From contig JAJTHN010000019.1 of assembly GCA_021297895.1 (NCBI GenBank), positions 62,001-126,000 on the forward strand: a stretch of DNA of 64,000 bases. Direction: 5' to 3'. The notes below the pieces were generated by a model that was not told where the DNA came from, made no database searches, and saw only the letters and a list, made by a program, of their open reading frames with translations. Within the stretch, counting starts at the first letter, position 1. Each line of letters opens with the position of its first letter. The position numbers were made by a program, and so were the translations under genes. This DNA is from Phycisphaeraceae bacterium. GTDB lineage: Bacteria; Planctomycetota; Phycisphaerae; Phycisphaerales; UBA1924. This document shows positions 36,750-44,700 of this stretch, piece by piece.

Positions 36750-37040
36750 GAGGCCCTCGTGATCGCAGATGAGCACCTCACGTGCGCAGATGGGCTCCTC
36801 GTGGTCGCAAACGAGCTCCTCATCTGCGCAGATGGGCTCCTTGTTGTCGAGAACGAGCTCCTCACTTGCGCAGATGAACTCCTTGTTGTCGATAATGAGC
36901 TCCTCACTTGCGCAGATGAGCTCCTCGTTGTCGCAAACGAGCTCCTCACTTGCGCAGATGAGCTCCTCGTTATCGCAAACGAGCTCCTCACTTGCGCAGA
37001 TGAGCTCCTCGTTGTCGCAAACGAGCTCCTCACTTGCGCG
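36750..37040. repeat. Tandem array 1, 21 bp unit in 42 bp pairs
   Basis: About 13 full units of 21 bp follow each other from 36771 without gaps, alternating between two types, GAGCTCCTCACTTGCGCAGAT and GAGCTCCTCGTTGTCGCAAA(C); together they form a 42 bp higher-order repeat. The right-hand units are almost identical while the left-hand ones are diverged, which fits recent amplification from one end. The 7-codon unit gives heptad-like peptides in several frames (ELLTCAD/ELLVVAN plus strand; EELICAS/EELVCDN minus strand). No start or binding site supports expression. Confidence 0.92.
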
Positions 37041-37147
37041 CTCGCGGAGCCCATCGGCGGATGTGCCCCCCGCCGCTGCGATCACGCCGCCGCTTTTTTC
37101 GGACCTCCGCACAGGACCCGGACAGTTGGGAGGCCGCACCTCTCAAG

Positions 37148-37201
37148 GTCCTCCCCCGGTTGCCACCGGGGGAGGTGCCGCATCCTCGCGGCGGAGGGGG
37201 T
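37148..37201 (-). repeat. Hairpin element copy 2
   Basis: CTCCCCCGGTTGCCACCGGGGGAG hairpin (given in part), followed by GTGCCGCATCCTCGCGGCGG. In reverse complement it matches the copy at 51853-51909 closely. Confidence 0.8.
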
Positions 37202-37245
37202 GTGGGGGGTGGATGTTCGCAGATCAGCGTGCTGACGGGGCGTTT

Positions 37246-37345
37246 TCCCCCTCCGGCTCGAAGACTCGCCACCTCCCCCGTTCGGAAACGGGGGAGGAGC
37301 TGTCTGATTTGCTGATTTGAGCCTTTGCTGCTTTGAGCTTTCGCC
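37246..37345 (+). repeat. Hairpin element copy 3, right of array 1
   Basis: CCCCCTCCGGCTCGAAGACT leads into a CCTCCCCCGTT/AACGGGGGAGG hairpin, then the outer arm TCTGATTTGCTGATTTGAGC and TTTGCTGCTTTGAGC. It is inverted relative to copy 1. Confidence 0.82.
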
Positions 37346-37483
37346 CCGCTCCCCCCGCCGGTTCGACCTGTGATGCGACCCCCGATACACTGCCCCCCGC
37401 TCCGAACCGAACTTTGACGATCCGATCCACGGTCCCTCCGGCCACTTTGCCCGCTGCGGGCCTGCCGACCTCATGAGCCCACC

Positions 37484-37942
37484 ATGAACCTTCTGGACAT
37501 CCTCAACCCCGCTTGCATCAAGGCTCCGATGGCCGCGACCGACAAACGCGGGGTGATCGAAGAACTCGTCGATGTGCTCGTCGCCGGAGGGCGGATCAGC
37601 GATCCGGCGACGCTCAAGGAAGCGGTGTGGAGCCGCGAGCAGACCCGCACAACGGGCATCGGTCACGGGCTGGCGATCCCTCACGGCAAGTGTTCGGGCG
37701 TGAGCGACCTGTCGATGGCCATCGGCAAGCCCGCGACGCCGATCGACTTCGCCGCGATCGACCGCAAGCCCGTGCAGTTGGTGATTCTTCTGGCCAGTCC
37801 GCCCGATCGTGCCAGCGATCACATCCAGGCCCTCGCACGCGTGAGCAGGCTCATGACCATGAGCGACTTCCGCGAGCAGATCTACGCCGCCGGTTCGGCC
37901 GCGGAGATCTACGAACTGTTCAAGTCCCACGAAACGCCGTGA
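37484..37942 (+). CDS. PTS sugar transporter subunit IIA (PtsN/fructose type)
   Basis: The 152-residue protein is a PTS EIIA domain of the mannitol/fructose class. The phosphoryl-accepting His67 is seen in GHGLAIPHGK, and the family features REQTRTTGIG and LLASPPDRASDHIQALARVS are present. It has no EIIB or EIIC partner nearby, so a regulatory role like PtsN is more likely than sugar uptake. The polyprenyl synthase begins about 200 bases downstream on the same strand. Confidence 0.9.
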   Translation: MNLLDILNPACIKAPMAATDKRGVIEELVDVLVAGGRISDPATLKEAVWSREQTRTTGIGHGLAIPHGKCSGVSDLSMAIGKPATPIDFAAIDRKPVQLVILLASPPDRASDHIQALARVSRLMTMSDFREQIYAAGSAAEIYELFKSHETP

Positions 37943-38142
37943 TGATGCCCCGCGGCCGGGGCGTGCCCGGGAACGCGCTCCCGCGGTCGGGCGTCCGGGG
38001 GCAGATCAAGGGGTCGCCGGGTGACCATCTTTTCGCCGATTTGCGTCAATCCCGGCTACGCTCTGTCAACTTCCTCCCTCGGGCACGCGGGGCCGGCGAC
38101 CGCCGGTCGGGCTTGACCGGATCATCAGCGTTCGGATGCACC

Positions 38143-39138
38143 ATGCCGAGCCACCCAGTTTCCTCAACCACGATGAACCAGGCCGAATCGCTCATGGAGC
38201 CCAAGCCCTCTGCCCTGCCCCCCGGCGAACTTCCCGCCGCGATCGTCGCGCCGCTGGCCGACATCGACGCGTATCTGGCCGCGTTCTGCGCCACACTGCC
38301 CGCGCCGGACACCCTTCGCGATGCGGTGACCTACGCGGCGATGGGCCCGGGCAAGCGTCTGCGCCCGCTGCTGGCGTGGTGGTGCTGCAAGGCCATCTGT
38401 GGCGATGGCCGCCCCAGCCTTGTCGCCGGAGCTTCCGTGGAACTGGTCCACGCCTTCTCGCTTGTGCACGATGATCTGCCGGCCATGGACGATGACGATC
38501 TGCGTCGCGGCCGCCCGACCCTGCACAAGCACACCAGCGAGGCCATGGCGATCCTCGCCGGCGACGCCATGCTCACGCTCGCCTTCGCGCTCATCGCCGA
38601 ACGCGCCGGAACGCTCGGCGGCACGGCGCTTGTCTCGAGGCTGGTCGCCGAACTGGCCGCGGGGACCACGGGCATGATCGCGGGGCAGGTTTATGACTCC
38701 CTGGGCGGCTTCCCCGGGGGCCTGAGCGATGAAGAACGCCTGCGGCTGGTGCACACGAACAAGACGGGGGCCCTGCTTCGTGCCGCCTGCCGCATGGGTG
38801 GCTGGTCGGCGCTGGCGAGTATCGGCATGCCCGATCTGGCCGGGCGCGAGCCGGCCGCGATGGAGGCCCTGACCAAGTACGCGGACGCCACGGGGCTGAT
38901 GTTCCAGGTCGTCGACGACATTCTCGATGAGACGCAGTCGACCGCTCACCTCGGCAAGGCCGCAAAGAAGGACGCGGAGGCCGGGAAACTCACCTATCCC
39001 CAGGTCCTTGGGCTGGAGGGTTCCCGGGCTGAGGTTCGGCGTCTGGAAGCTGTCGCGCTGGAGGCCCTGCGTCCGCTGGGGTCATCCGCCGAGCCGCTGG
39101 CGGTGTTGGCAACATACATGGCGGTTCGGACCCGCTAA
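38143..39138 (+). CDS. ispA: Polyprenyl synthetase (farnesyl/geranylgeranyl diphosphate synthase)
   Basis: The enzyme condenses isopentenyl diphosphate with allylic diphosphates to make C15-C20 prenyl chains. Both Asp-rich motifs are present: DDLPAMDDDDLRRG near residues 110-123 and DDILDETQS near the end, along with GKRLRPLL and the KTGALLRAA region. Start choice is uncertain: ATGs at 38143, 38173 and 38194 are possible, and the last fits the usual family N-terminus best. It precedes dxs, giving two steps of the same pathway. Product chain length is inferred only from family position. Confidence 0.9.
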   Translation: MPSHPVSSTTMNQAESLMEPKPSALPPGELPAAIVAPLADIDAYLAAFCATLPAPDTLRDAVTYAAMGPGKRLRPLLAWWCCKAICGDGRPSLVAGASVELVHAFSLVHDDLPAMDDDDLRRGRPTLHKHTSEAMAILAGDAMLTLAFALIAERAGTLGGTALVSRLVAELAAGTTGMIAGQVYDSLGGFPGGLSDEERLRLVHTNKTGALLRAACRMGGWSALASIGMPDLAGREPAAMEALTKYADATGLMFQVVDDILDETQSTAHLGKAAKKDAEAGKLTYPQVLGLEGSRAEVRRLEAVALEALRPLGSSAEPLAVLATYMAVRTR

Positions 39139-39309
39139 ACTTCACCCGACGTTTTCCGGATCACCGGATGAATACCTCAGGACCCGCACCCGTTGTGGGC
39201 CCGGGGGCCTTGCTGAACGTTGATCACCCGCACCGGCCCAAGGGTTCGATGCGACCAAGAAGGCTACAGTCGTTTCAGGATTCTCTGAAAGCTGATCGAG
39301 ACTCACACA

Positions 39310-41385
39310 ATGACCATCCTCCCCACGCTCAAGTCCCCCGCCGATCTCCGCAAGCTGCCGATCGAACGGCTCCCGGAGGTCGCGACCGAGATCCGTCAGG
39401 CGATCGTCGAGCAGGTCTCCAAGTCCGGCGGCCACCTCGCGCCGAACCTGGGCGTCGTGGAACTGTCGATCGCGCTGCACTACGTCTTCGACTTCGCGTG
39501 GGACCGCCTGCTGTTCGATGTGGGCCACCAGTGCTACCCCCACAAGCTCTTGACCGGGCGCTTGTCGGGCCTGCCCGGGCTGCGCACCAGCGCGGGTTTC
39601 GCCGGCTTCCCCGAGCCGCGTGAGAGCGCGTACGACCTGTTCAGCGTCGGCCACGCCGGCACGGCGATTTCCACCGCGGTGGGCATGGCCCGCGGCGACA
39701 CGCTCAACCGCGAGGGCTTCGACCCCGCGACCAAGGCCGACGGCCGGCGCGTGGTGAGCATCATCGGCGATGCGTCGATCGTCAACGGTCTGGCGATGGA
39801 GGGCCTCAACGGCGCCGGCACGCTCAAGCGGCAGTTCCTGGTGATCCTCAACGACAACGGCATGTCGATCGCCAAGCCGCAGGGCGCGATCGCCGGGTAC
39901 TTCGACAAGCTGCGCCTGTCGCAGACCTACGGCGGCTTCAAGCAGGCCGCCAAGGAAGTGCTCAAGACCGTCCCCGGCGGCGCGGCGCTGCGCGAGGCGT
40001 ATCACAAGATGGGCGAGGGGATGAAGGCCGTGCTCAACGAGGGCGCGTGGACCGAGCACTTCGGGCTGGTGACCGTCGGCCCGGTCGATGGTCACGACCT
40101 GCCCTCGCTGATCGCGCACCTGCGCGAGGCGCGGGACTTTGACCGCCCGATGGTGCTGCACGTCAAGACGATCAAGGGCAAGGGCCTGGCGTACGCCGAG
40201 AGCGACGCGACGACGTTCCACTCCCCCGCGGCGTTCAACGTCATCAATCCCGATGGCGCGACGCTCGAGCGCGCGGGCCTGGAGAACGAGGGCTGCCGCG
40301 TCGAGATCAAGAAGGACGGCCGCTCGTTCACGACGGCCATCGGCGACATCATGGTCGACGCGATGACGCGGGACGCCAAGATCGTCGCCGCCACGGCGGC
40401 GATGCCCGATGGCACGGGCGTGAGCAAGCTGCTGCCCCGGTTCCCGGAGCGCACGTTCGACACGGGCATCTGCGAGAGCCACGCGCTGGACATGATGGCC
40501 GGTCTGGCCAAGACGGGGTGGAAGCCGTTCTTCGCGGTCTACAGCACGTTCCTGCAGCGCGCGTTCGACCAGTGCTTCCAGGAAGTCTCGCTGCAGGGCC
40601 TGGCCGTGCGCCTGCTGCTGGACCGTGCCGGTCTGGTCGGCGGCGACGGCGCGGTGCACCACGGCTTCTGCGATATCGCGATCCTTCGCGTGCTGCCCAA
40701 GGCGGCGATCATGGGCGCGATGGATGAGGCGAGCCTGGCCGCGGCGGTCGAGTTCATGCGGAACTATGACGACGGCCTGAGCAGCGTGCGCTACCCGCGC
40801 GACAACGTCAGCGCCAAGTTCGCCGAGCAGTCCTGCCCGGCGTTCGAGCTTGGCAAGGCCCGCTGCCTGACGCCGCAGTTGGCCATCGGCGCGCCGGGGA
40901 ACAACGGCGTGGGCGTGCCGGACGTGGCGGTGCTGGCCTTTGGCACCTGCGCGATCGACGCGATGAGCGCGTGCGAGTCGCTGGCCGCGGCGACCGGCAG
41001 CGAGCCGAACGCCGACCTGCGCGTGGCCGTGTACGACGCCCGCTTTGCCAAGCCGGTAGACTCGGCGCTGATCCGCGAGTTGCTGAGCAACAACGTGCCG
41101 ATCGTCACGGTCGAGGACCACTCGGTCATCGGCGGCTTTGGCGCTGCGGTGCTGGAGGCCGCGGCGGCGATGGGCCTGGATGCGAGCAGCGTGCACATCA
41201 TCGGCCTGCCCGATTCATGGATCTATCAGGACTCGCGCTCCAAGCAGCTCGCCCAGGCGGGCATCGACGCGGCGGGCATCGCGCGGACGATCCGCAAGGT
41301 CGTCCAGAGCACCGGCCGGGCCGAGCAGCGCGCGGGCCAGGCGGAAGTCCAGATCAAGACGGCGACGCCGGCGCGGAGCAGGTGA
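39310..41385 (+). CDS. dxs: 1-deoxy-D-xylulose-5-phosphate synthase
   Basis: Dxs makes DXP from pyruvate and glyceraldehyde phosphate, the first step of the MEP isoprenoid pathway. Family features are SGGHLAPNLGVVELSIALHY, DVGHQCYPHKLLTGR, SVGHAGTAISTAVGMA, NDNGMSI, the general-base Glu in CESHALD, and STFLQRAFDQ then DRAGLVGGDGAVHHG. At 691 residues it is longer than the usual 620, with an insertion around residues 535-545 and an extended tail. The ThDP motif reads GDA instead of GDG. The gene follows the polyprenyl synthase by 171 bases. Confidence 0.92.
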   Translation: MTILPTLKSPADLRKLPIERLPEVATEIRQAIVEQVSKSGGHLAPNLGVVELSIALHYVFDFAWDRLLFDVGHQCYPHKLLTGRLSGLPGLRTSAGFAGFPEPRESAYDLFSVGHAGTAISTAVGMARGDTLNREGFDPATKADGRRVVSIIGDASIVNGLAMEGLNGAGTLKRQFLVILNDNGMSIAKPQGAIAGYFDKLRLSQTYGGFKQAAKEVLKTVPGGAALREAYHKMGEGMKAVLNEGAWTEHFGLVTVGPVDGHDLPSLIAHLREARDFDRPMVLHVKTIKGKGLAYAESDATTFHSPAAFNVINPDGATLERAGLENEGCRVEIKKDGRSFTTAIGDIMVDAMTRDAKIVAATAAMPDGTGVSKLLPRFPERTFDTGICESHALDMMAGLAKTGWKPFFAVYSTFLQRAFDQCFQEVSLQGLAVRLLLDRAGLVGGDGAVHHGFCDIAILRVLPKAAIMGAMDEASLAAAVEFMRNYDDGLSSVRYPRDNVSAKFAEQSCPAFELGKARCLTPQLAIGAPGNNGVGVPDVAVLAFGTCAIDAMSACESLAAATGSEPNADLRVAVYDARFAKPVDSALIRELLSNNVPIVTVEDHSVIGGFGAAVLEAAAAMGLDASSVHIIGLPDSWIYQDSRSKQLAQAGIDAAGIARTIRKVVQSTGRAEQRAGQAEVQIKTATPARSR

Positions 41386-41950
41386 GCAGGCGAGCGACGG
41401 TTGGGGGCCATCGGCCATCGGCGTTGGGCCATGGGCCATCGGCTGCGGGGGATCGGTGCGCGTGAGTGGCACCGGGGTTCTGCGTGGTGCGGGCTGCGTC
41501 GTTCGCGCGAACCACTAAAGTGGACCCGAGGGTGCGGCCAAGACACCCCGCAGGCCGAAGGCCTGCCCGCCAGTAGCCGGGGCGTGTCGCGAGTCATCGA
41601 GCGGCACCCCCGGAAGCCCGCGCCGTCGCGTGCCCGCCGCCGTTTGTCCCGCAGCCTGAAAGGCTGCTCGCAGCCCCCGCCCCCCGCATCTTCGACGACC
41701 CTTTCAGGGTCGAATCGGAGACGCGTCTCATCCGGGGGTCGCGCTCGCGGACTCGCTTGACCCCCGGCTACGAACGGTGCAGCCCTCCGGGCTGAACATC
41801 CGCACCGCGCGGGGTGCGCGGCATCGTCGTGTCCATCGAGGTGCTTGCTTGCCTCGGGGTTCGATCAACGCGGAGCCGGGTCTTTCATCGCCGGTCCAGC
41901 GGCACCGACTCCCCGTCAATGCTCGGGCAATCGATGGCACGTTCCCGGCA
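41386..41950. repeat. Palindrome-rich spacer, possible decayed repeat mosaic
   Basis: This 565 base gap has no credible gene. It contains several short palindromes in a row: CAGCCTGAAAGGCTG, CCCTTTCAGGGTC, CCGGGGGTC paired with GACCCCCGG, CAGCCCTCCGGGCTG and CGCACC paired with GGTGCG. The left end has GGGCCATCGGCCATCGG-type direct repeats. Such mosaics are known in planctomycete intergenic DNA. Confidence 0.55.
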
Positions 41951-42403
41951 CTACTGCATCCCGGGCGAAGAAGCTCGCCCGCGAACGGCGAGCGTCTTGA
42001 GATCATCGGGAACCATCTCGAACGGGAACGTCGTGAGAATGACGGATTGCTCCAGCTTGGGATGGCGTGCATCATCGCACAGAATCCGCACCCGTGTACG
42101 AGCCGAGTTCTTGGCCAGGAGCGTTCGCGCTTCGTCCCATGAGCGAAAGAAGGCCGCGGTCCGCAGCATCACGCCGTCTCCGCCGCTCGTGTCATTCCCG
42201 TCCATGATGAACACGCCGGCCGTTCCTCGGTCTTGACCGCGCAGTCTGGCGATGTGCCAGCCCTTCGGCGCGTGCATGCCGTTTGCCGGCGGGATCATGG
42301 CGTCGTCCGGCTCATCATCCTCGTGCTGCGCCTGCGCGCAGCCGCTGGAAGCGAGCAAGGCCACCATGAGTCCAACGAACAGAAGTGTCGCATGATGCTT
42401 CAT
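41951..42403 (-). CDS. Hypothetical lipoprotein
   Basis: The ATG at 42403 gives a lipoprotein signal (ATLLFVGLMVALLASSGCAQAQ) with the lipobox Cys after ASSG. The mature part of about 125 residues has no known domain; it holds GWHIARLRGQD, AAFFRSWDEARTLL and FEMVPDDLKTLA. The degraded gene at 42542-42822 carries a clear copy of its C-terminal part. It is the left-most gene of a minus-strand cluster of lipoproteins and membrane proteins. Confidence 0.75.
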   Translation of the reverse strand: MKHHATLLFVGLMVALLASSGCAQAQHEDDEPDDAMIPPANGMHAPKGWHIARLRGQDRGTAGVFIMDGNDTSGGDGVMLRTAAFFRSWDEARTLLAKNSARTRVRILCDDARHPKLEQSVILTTFPFEMVPDDLKTLAVRGRASSPGMQ

Positions 42404-42541
42404 CGCAATGCTCCGATGCACATCGCGGACGCGGGGGGAGTGTATCGGCACGTTCGCATCGAGTGCCCGGTCGAGCCGAACGGTGGATTCGTCGGCGCAT
42501 GCTGTGCCAACGGGTCGCGCGGGGTTCGGAGGCGTTCTCCG

Positions 42542-42822
42542 TCATCGCGCCAGGTCCCGAAGATCCTCGGGAATCTCATCGATCGAGTATCCGACGAACA
42601 CGGTCGCATCCATCGCTGGCGGGTCGTAGGGCCAGCCGACAAGGATGCTCAGGCGGGATCGATCGGGGTACTCGGCGATGATCGCGCGGGCGTCGCCCCA
42701 GTGGCGGAAGAACACGGCGGCGCGGCGGCGGGAGCGGGAGGGCGCGGTGTCGCGCGATTGTTGCAACCGGCGAGGTTCATGGTGGTGATCGCGGCGAGCG
42801 TGAGCAAGGTCGGTGTTCGCAT
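42542..42822 (-). pseudogene. Frameshifted copy of the neighbouring lipoprotein
   Basis: The start (ATG 42822) gives a lipoprotein signal, LTLAAITTMNLAGCNNRATP. The downstream half is in another frame: AAVFFRHWGDARAIIAEYPD and YSIDEIPEDLRDLAR correspond to AAFFRSWDEARTLLAKNS and FEMVPDDLKTLAVR of the gene at 41951-42403. The total length is not divisible by three, and the segment between signal and copy is mostly missing. The shift falls in a run of CG triplets. A sequencing error could explain the shift but not the missing middle. Confidence 0.7.
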
Positions 42823-42899
42823 GGGCGGTCTCTTCGATGATGCGCGGAGGCGGGGGGCTGGGAGGCGGGGGGGAGGGGGGGAGGGGGGCAGTCGGTGCG

Positions 42900-43055
42900 G
42901 GATGGCTTGCGGGCTCGAGCGGCACGGACTTGGATCGTTGGCCGGAGCCCAAGCGGCCCCGTCTCCTGGTTTGACCGTCAAAGCCCGTGGAGTCGGCGTC
43001 ACGGGACCGGTGGGGAGCTCGCGGCAAATCAGAAGTTCCGTGCTTGGAAGTTCGG
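42900..43055. repeat. Dispersed ~150 bp repeat, copy D1 (diverged)
   Basis: The right end (GGAGTCGGCGTCACGGGACC, then GGTGGGGA) matches the conserved end of the other copies. The left end is only loosely similar. It lies upstream of the decayed lipoprotein. Confidence 0.5.
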
Positions 43056-43120
43056 GCGACACGAAGGTGGTTCCTTGCTCACGCTTCCGGCCGCACCGGC
43101 TGCGCGCCCGCAGCTTGACG

Positions 43121-44611
43121 TCACCGCCGGTCGAGAGCAAGCTGCGGATCGCCGGTTCCGACAAGCACCAGCCGCACGCCCAGGGGGCGGGGAAGCGACG
43201 CCGGATCATCAAAGTGCTTGGCGGCAAAGCTCGCCGCGCGGCAATCGCAGTAGTGCGACGGATCGCCGTAATACCCACCGCGATAAGAGCGCTGCGACAA
43301 CGCAAACACTGAGGGCTCGCGTACAACCGGATCGAGACCGGTGGGCATTTTTCGCGCCCAGTAATCAAGGCACCATTCGGCGACCGAGCCGTTCATGTCG
43401 TGGAGGCCGGCCCAGTTGGCCTTCCGAGTGGCGACCGGGTGGAGTTTGTCGCCCGAGTTCTCGAACGTCCATGCCTGCTCATTGAATGTTGGCGATCGCC
43501 AGTTGCCCGCTGTCAGGCTCGGTCCGCCGCACGCGAGCATCCATTGCGCCACGCTCGGGAGCGTGAATCCCTCGGTTTCCCGCTCAAGCGGAACGCCATC
43601 ATCAGGCCTTCGCCCGCTGACCGCGTCGGCGATCCGCGCCGCCCTGGCCCATGTGGCTTCGGCGATCGGCAACTGTCGACGGTCATCGGCAACCGCCAGG
43701 GCTCCATCGACGCCGCCTTCAATGAGCGCCCCCTGTGCCTCGGTCAGCTCCGTCACCGCGATCCAAAAGCCCTTGCTCGCCGTCACGCGGTCGTACTGGG
43801 TGTCGGGAAGGCTCTCGTCCTTCGCGATGGCCATCGTCGCGGGACGGATCCACCGCATCCGCATGCCGAACCAGGTGGTCAGCACCGGATGCTCGCGTCG
43901 GTCAACAACCACTCGCCCGCTCCCGACCACGCGAAGGTTCTCGTGCCGCACGCCGATGAGCGTGTCATCGAACGGCAGGTGCGTGCCCGCCGCGCGACCC
44001 TGCTCACGGGCCGCGCGACGATCGAGCAGTTCGCGGATCGCCGGATCGACTTCTCTCTCGGGCAGGGCCGGCAGCCCGTCGGAGCCATCGATGCCGAAGC
44101 GACTCAGTCCGTCGATGATGCTCGGCGGCAATGTCCAGGCCCCGGCCAGCTCCGAGCTCCAGATGACCCGTTCGCCGGGCCCGACGGCGGTCGCCGCGAG
44201 CACGACATCGTGGCTCTCCGACGAGACGCGACCGGCGAACGCGATCACCCGGTTGCCCGCCGCATCGAGCGGCACAAGGTCCGCCGCATCGAGCGAAGAC
44301 CGCGGCGGCAACACGATGATGCGGCCGCTCGGCAGCAGGATCATCGCATCCATCGCGGGCGAGCCGTTGACGATCGTCGTCGCGCCCGCATCGCCCGATT
44401 GCTGCACGCCGCCGCTCCGCTCCGGGACGGACGACTGCGCACCCGTGGCGTCCGGACTAGGTTCACCCGCCCACACGCCGCGAATGGTAAAGAGCGAGAG
44501 CAACAGGACGGCGGCGTGGCGCCGCCTCCATACCTTGACGTGCCACCGGCTCGCCGGGCCTTTGGGGTGGCGCCGAATCGGTGCGGTCTTTCTTGAGGAT
44601 TTGATCAGCAT
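43121..44611 (-). CDS. Secreted FGE/SUMF1-domain protein lacking one catalytic Cys
   Basis: The C-terminal 230 residues are a formylglycine-generating-enzyme-like domain: ASKGFWIAVTELTEAQ, FTLPSVAQWMLACGG, GLHDMNGSVAEWCLDYW and RGGYYGDPSHYCDCRAAS, ending in GVRLVLVG. In true FGE the final segment holds two Cys; here the second is present and the first position reads Asp, so catalysis of formylglycine formation is unlikely. A signal peptide (HAAVLLLSLFTIRGVWAG) lies about 30 residues into the frame; those first residues are encoded inside repeat D2, so the start at 44611 is doubtful. Confidence 0.78.
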   Translation of the reverse strand: MLIKSSRKTAPIRRHPKGPASRWHVKVWRRRHAAVLLLSLFTIRGVWAGEPSPDATGAQSSVPERSGGVQQSGDAGATTIVNGSPAMDAMILLPSGRIIVLPPRSSLDAADLVPLDAAGNRVIAFAGRVSSESHDVVLAATAVGPGERVIWSSELAGAWTLPPSIIDGLSRFGIDGSDGLPALPEREVDPAIRELLDRRAAREQGRAAGTHLPFDDTLIGVRHENLRVVGSGRVVVDRREHPVLTTWFGMRMRWIRPATMAIAKDESLPDTQYDRVTASKGFWIAVTELTEAQGALIEGGVDGALAVADDRRQLPIAEATWARAARIADAVSGRRPDDGVPLERETEGFTLPSVAQWMLACGGPSLTAGNWRSPTFNEQAWTFENSGDKLHPVATRKANWAGLHDMNGSVAEWCLDYWARKMPTGLDPVVREPSVFALSQRSYRGGYYGDPSHYCDCRAASFAAKHFDDPASLPRPLGVRLVLVGTGDPQLALDRR

Positions 44612-44697
44612 CGGCTCGATTCCTTGCTCGGATGGCCAGCGACACAGACTTTACGCCATACCCCGTGGCGTTGATGGCTCGGGGCCGGTGTCACGCG
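44540..44697. repeat. Dispersed ~150 bp repeat, copy D2
   Basis: Plus strand: starts GTGCCACCGGCTCG, contains TTTGATCAGCATCGGCTCGA and TTCCTTGCTCGGATGG, and ends CGGGGCCGGTGTCACGC. It covers the start codon region of the FGE-like gene. Confidence 0.85.
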
Positions 44698-44700
44698 CTC

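Larger units (their letters stand above)
36394..37483. other. 1.1 kb intergenic region with repeats
   Basis: No credible gene lies here. The region contains, in order, a hairpin element copy, GC-rich spacer, the 21/42 bp tandem array, spacer, two more hairpin element copies, and about 140 bases leading to the PTS IIA gene. Long frames over the array are open on both strands only because its unit is a multiple of three without stops. Confidence 0.7.

Noticed and set aside
36750-37040. CRISPR array
   Set aside because: All of the sequence repeats; there are no variable spacers and no cas genes.
36489-37235. Heptad-repeat proteins on either strand over tandem array 1
   Set aside because: The 21 bp unit has no stops in several frames, so open frames arise automatically; no ribosome site or natural flanking protein sequence supports translation. 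Kept only as a remote possibility in the findings.
37513-38142. N-terminal extension of the polyprenyl synthase
   Set aside because: It runs antisense-like through the PTS IIA gene in a wrong frame and is Arg-rich; family members start near the ATG cluster at 38143-38194.
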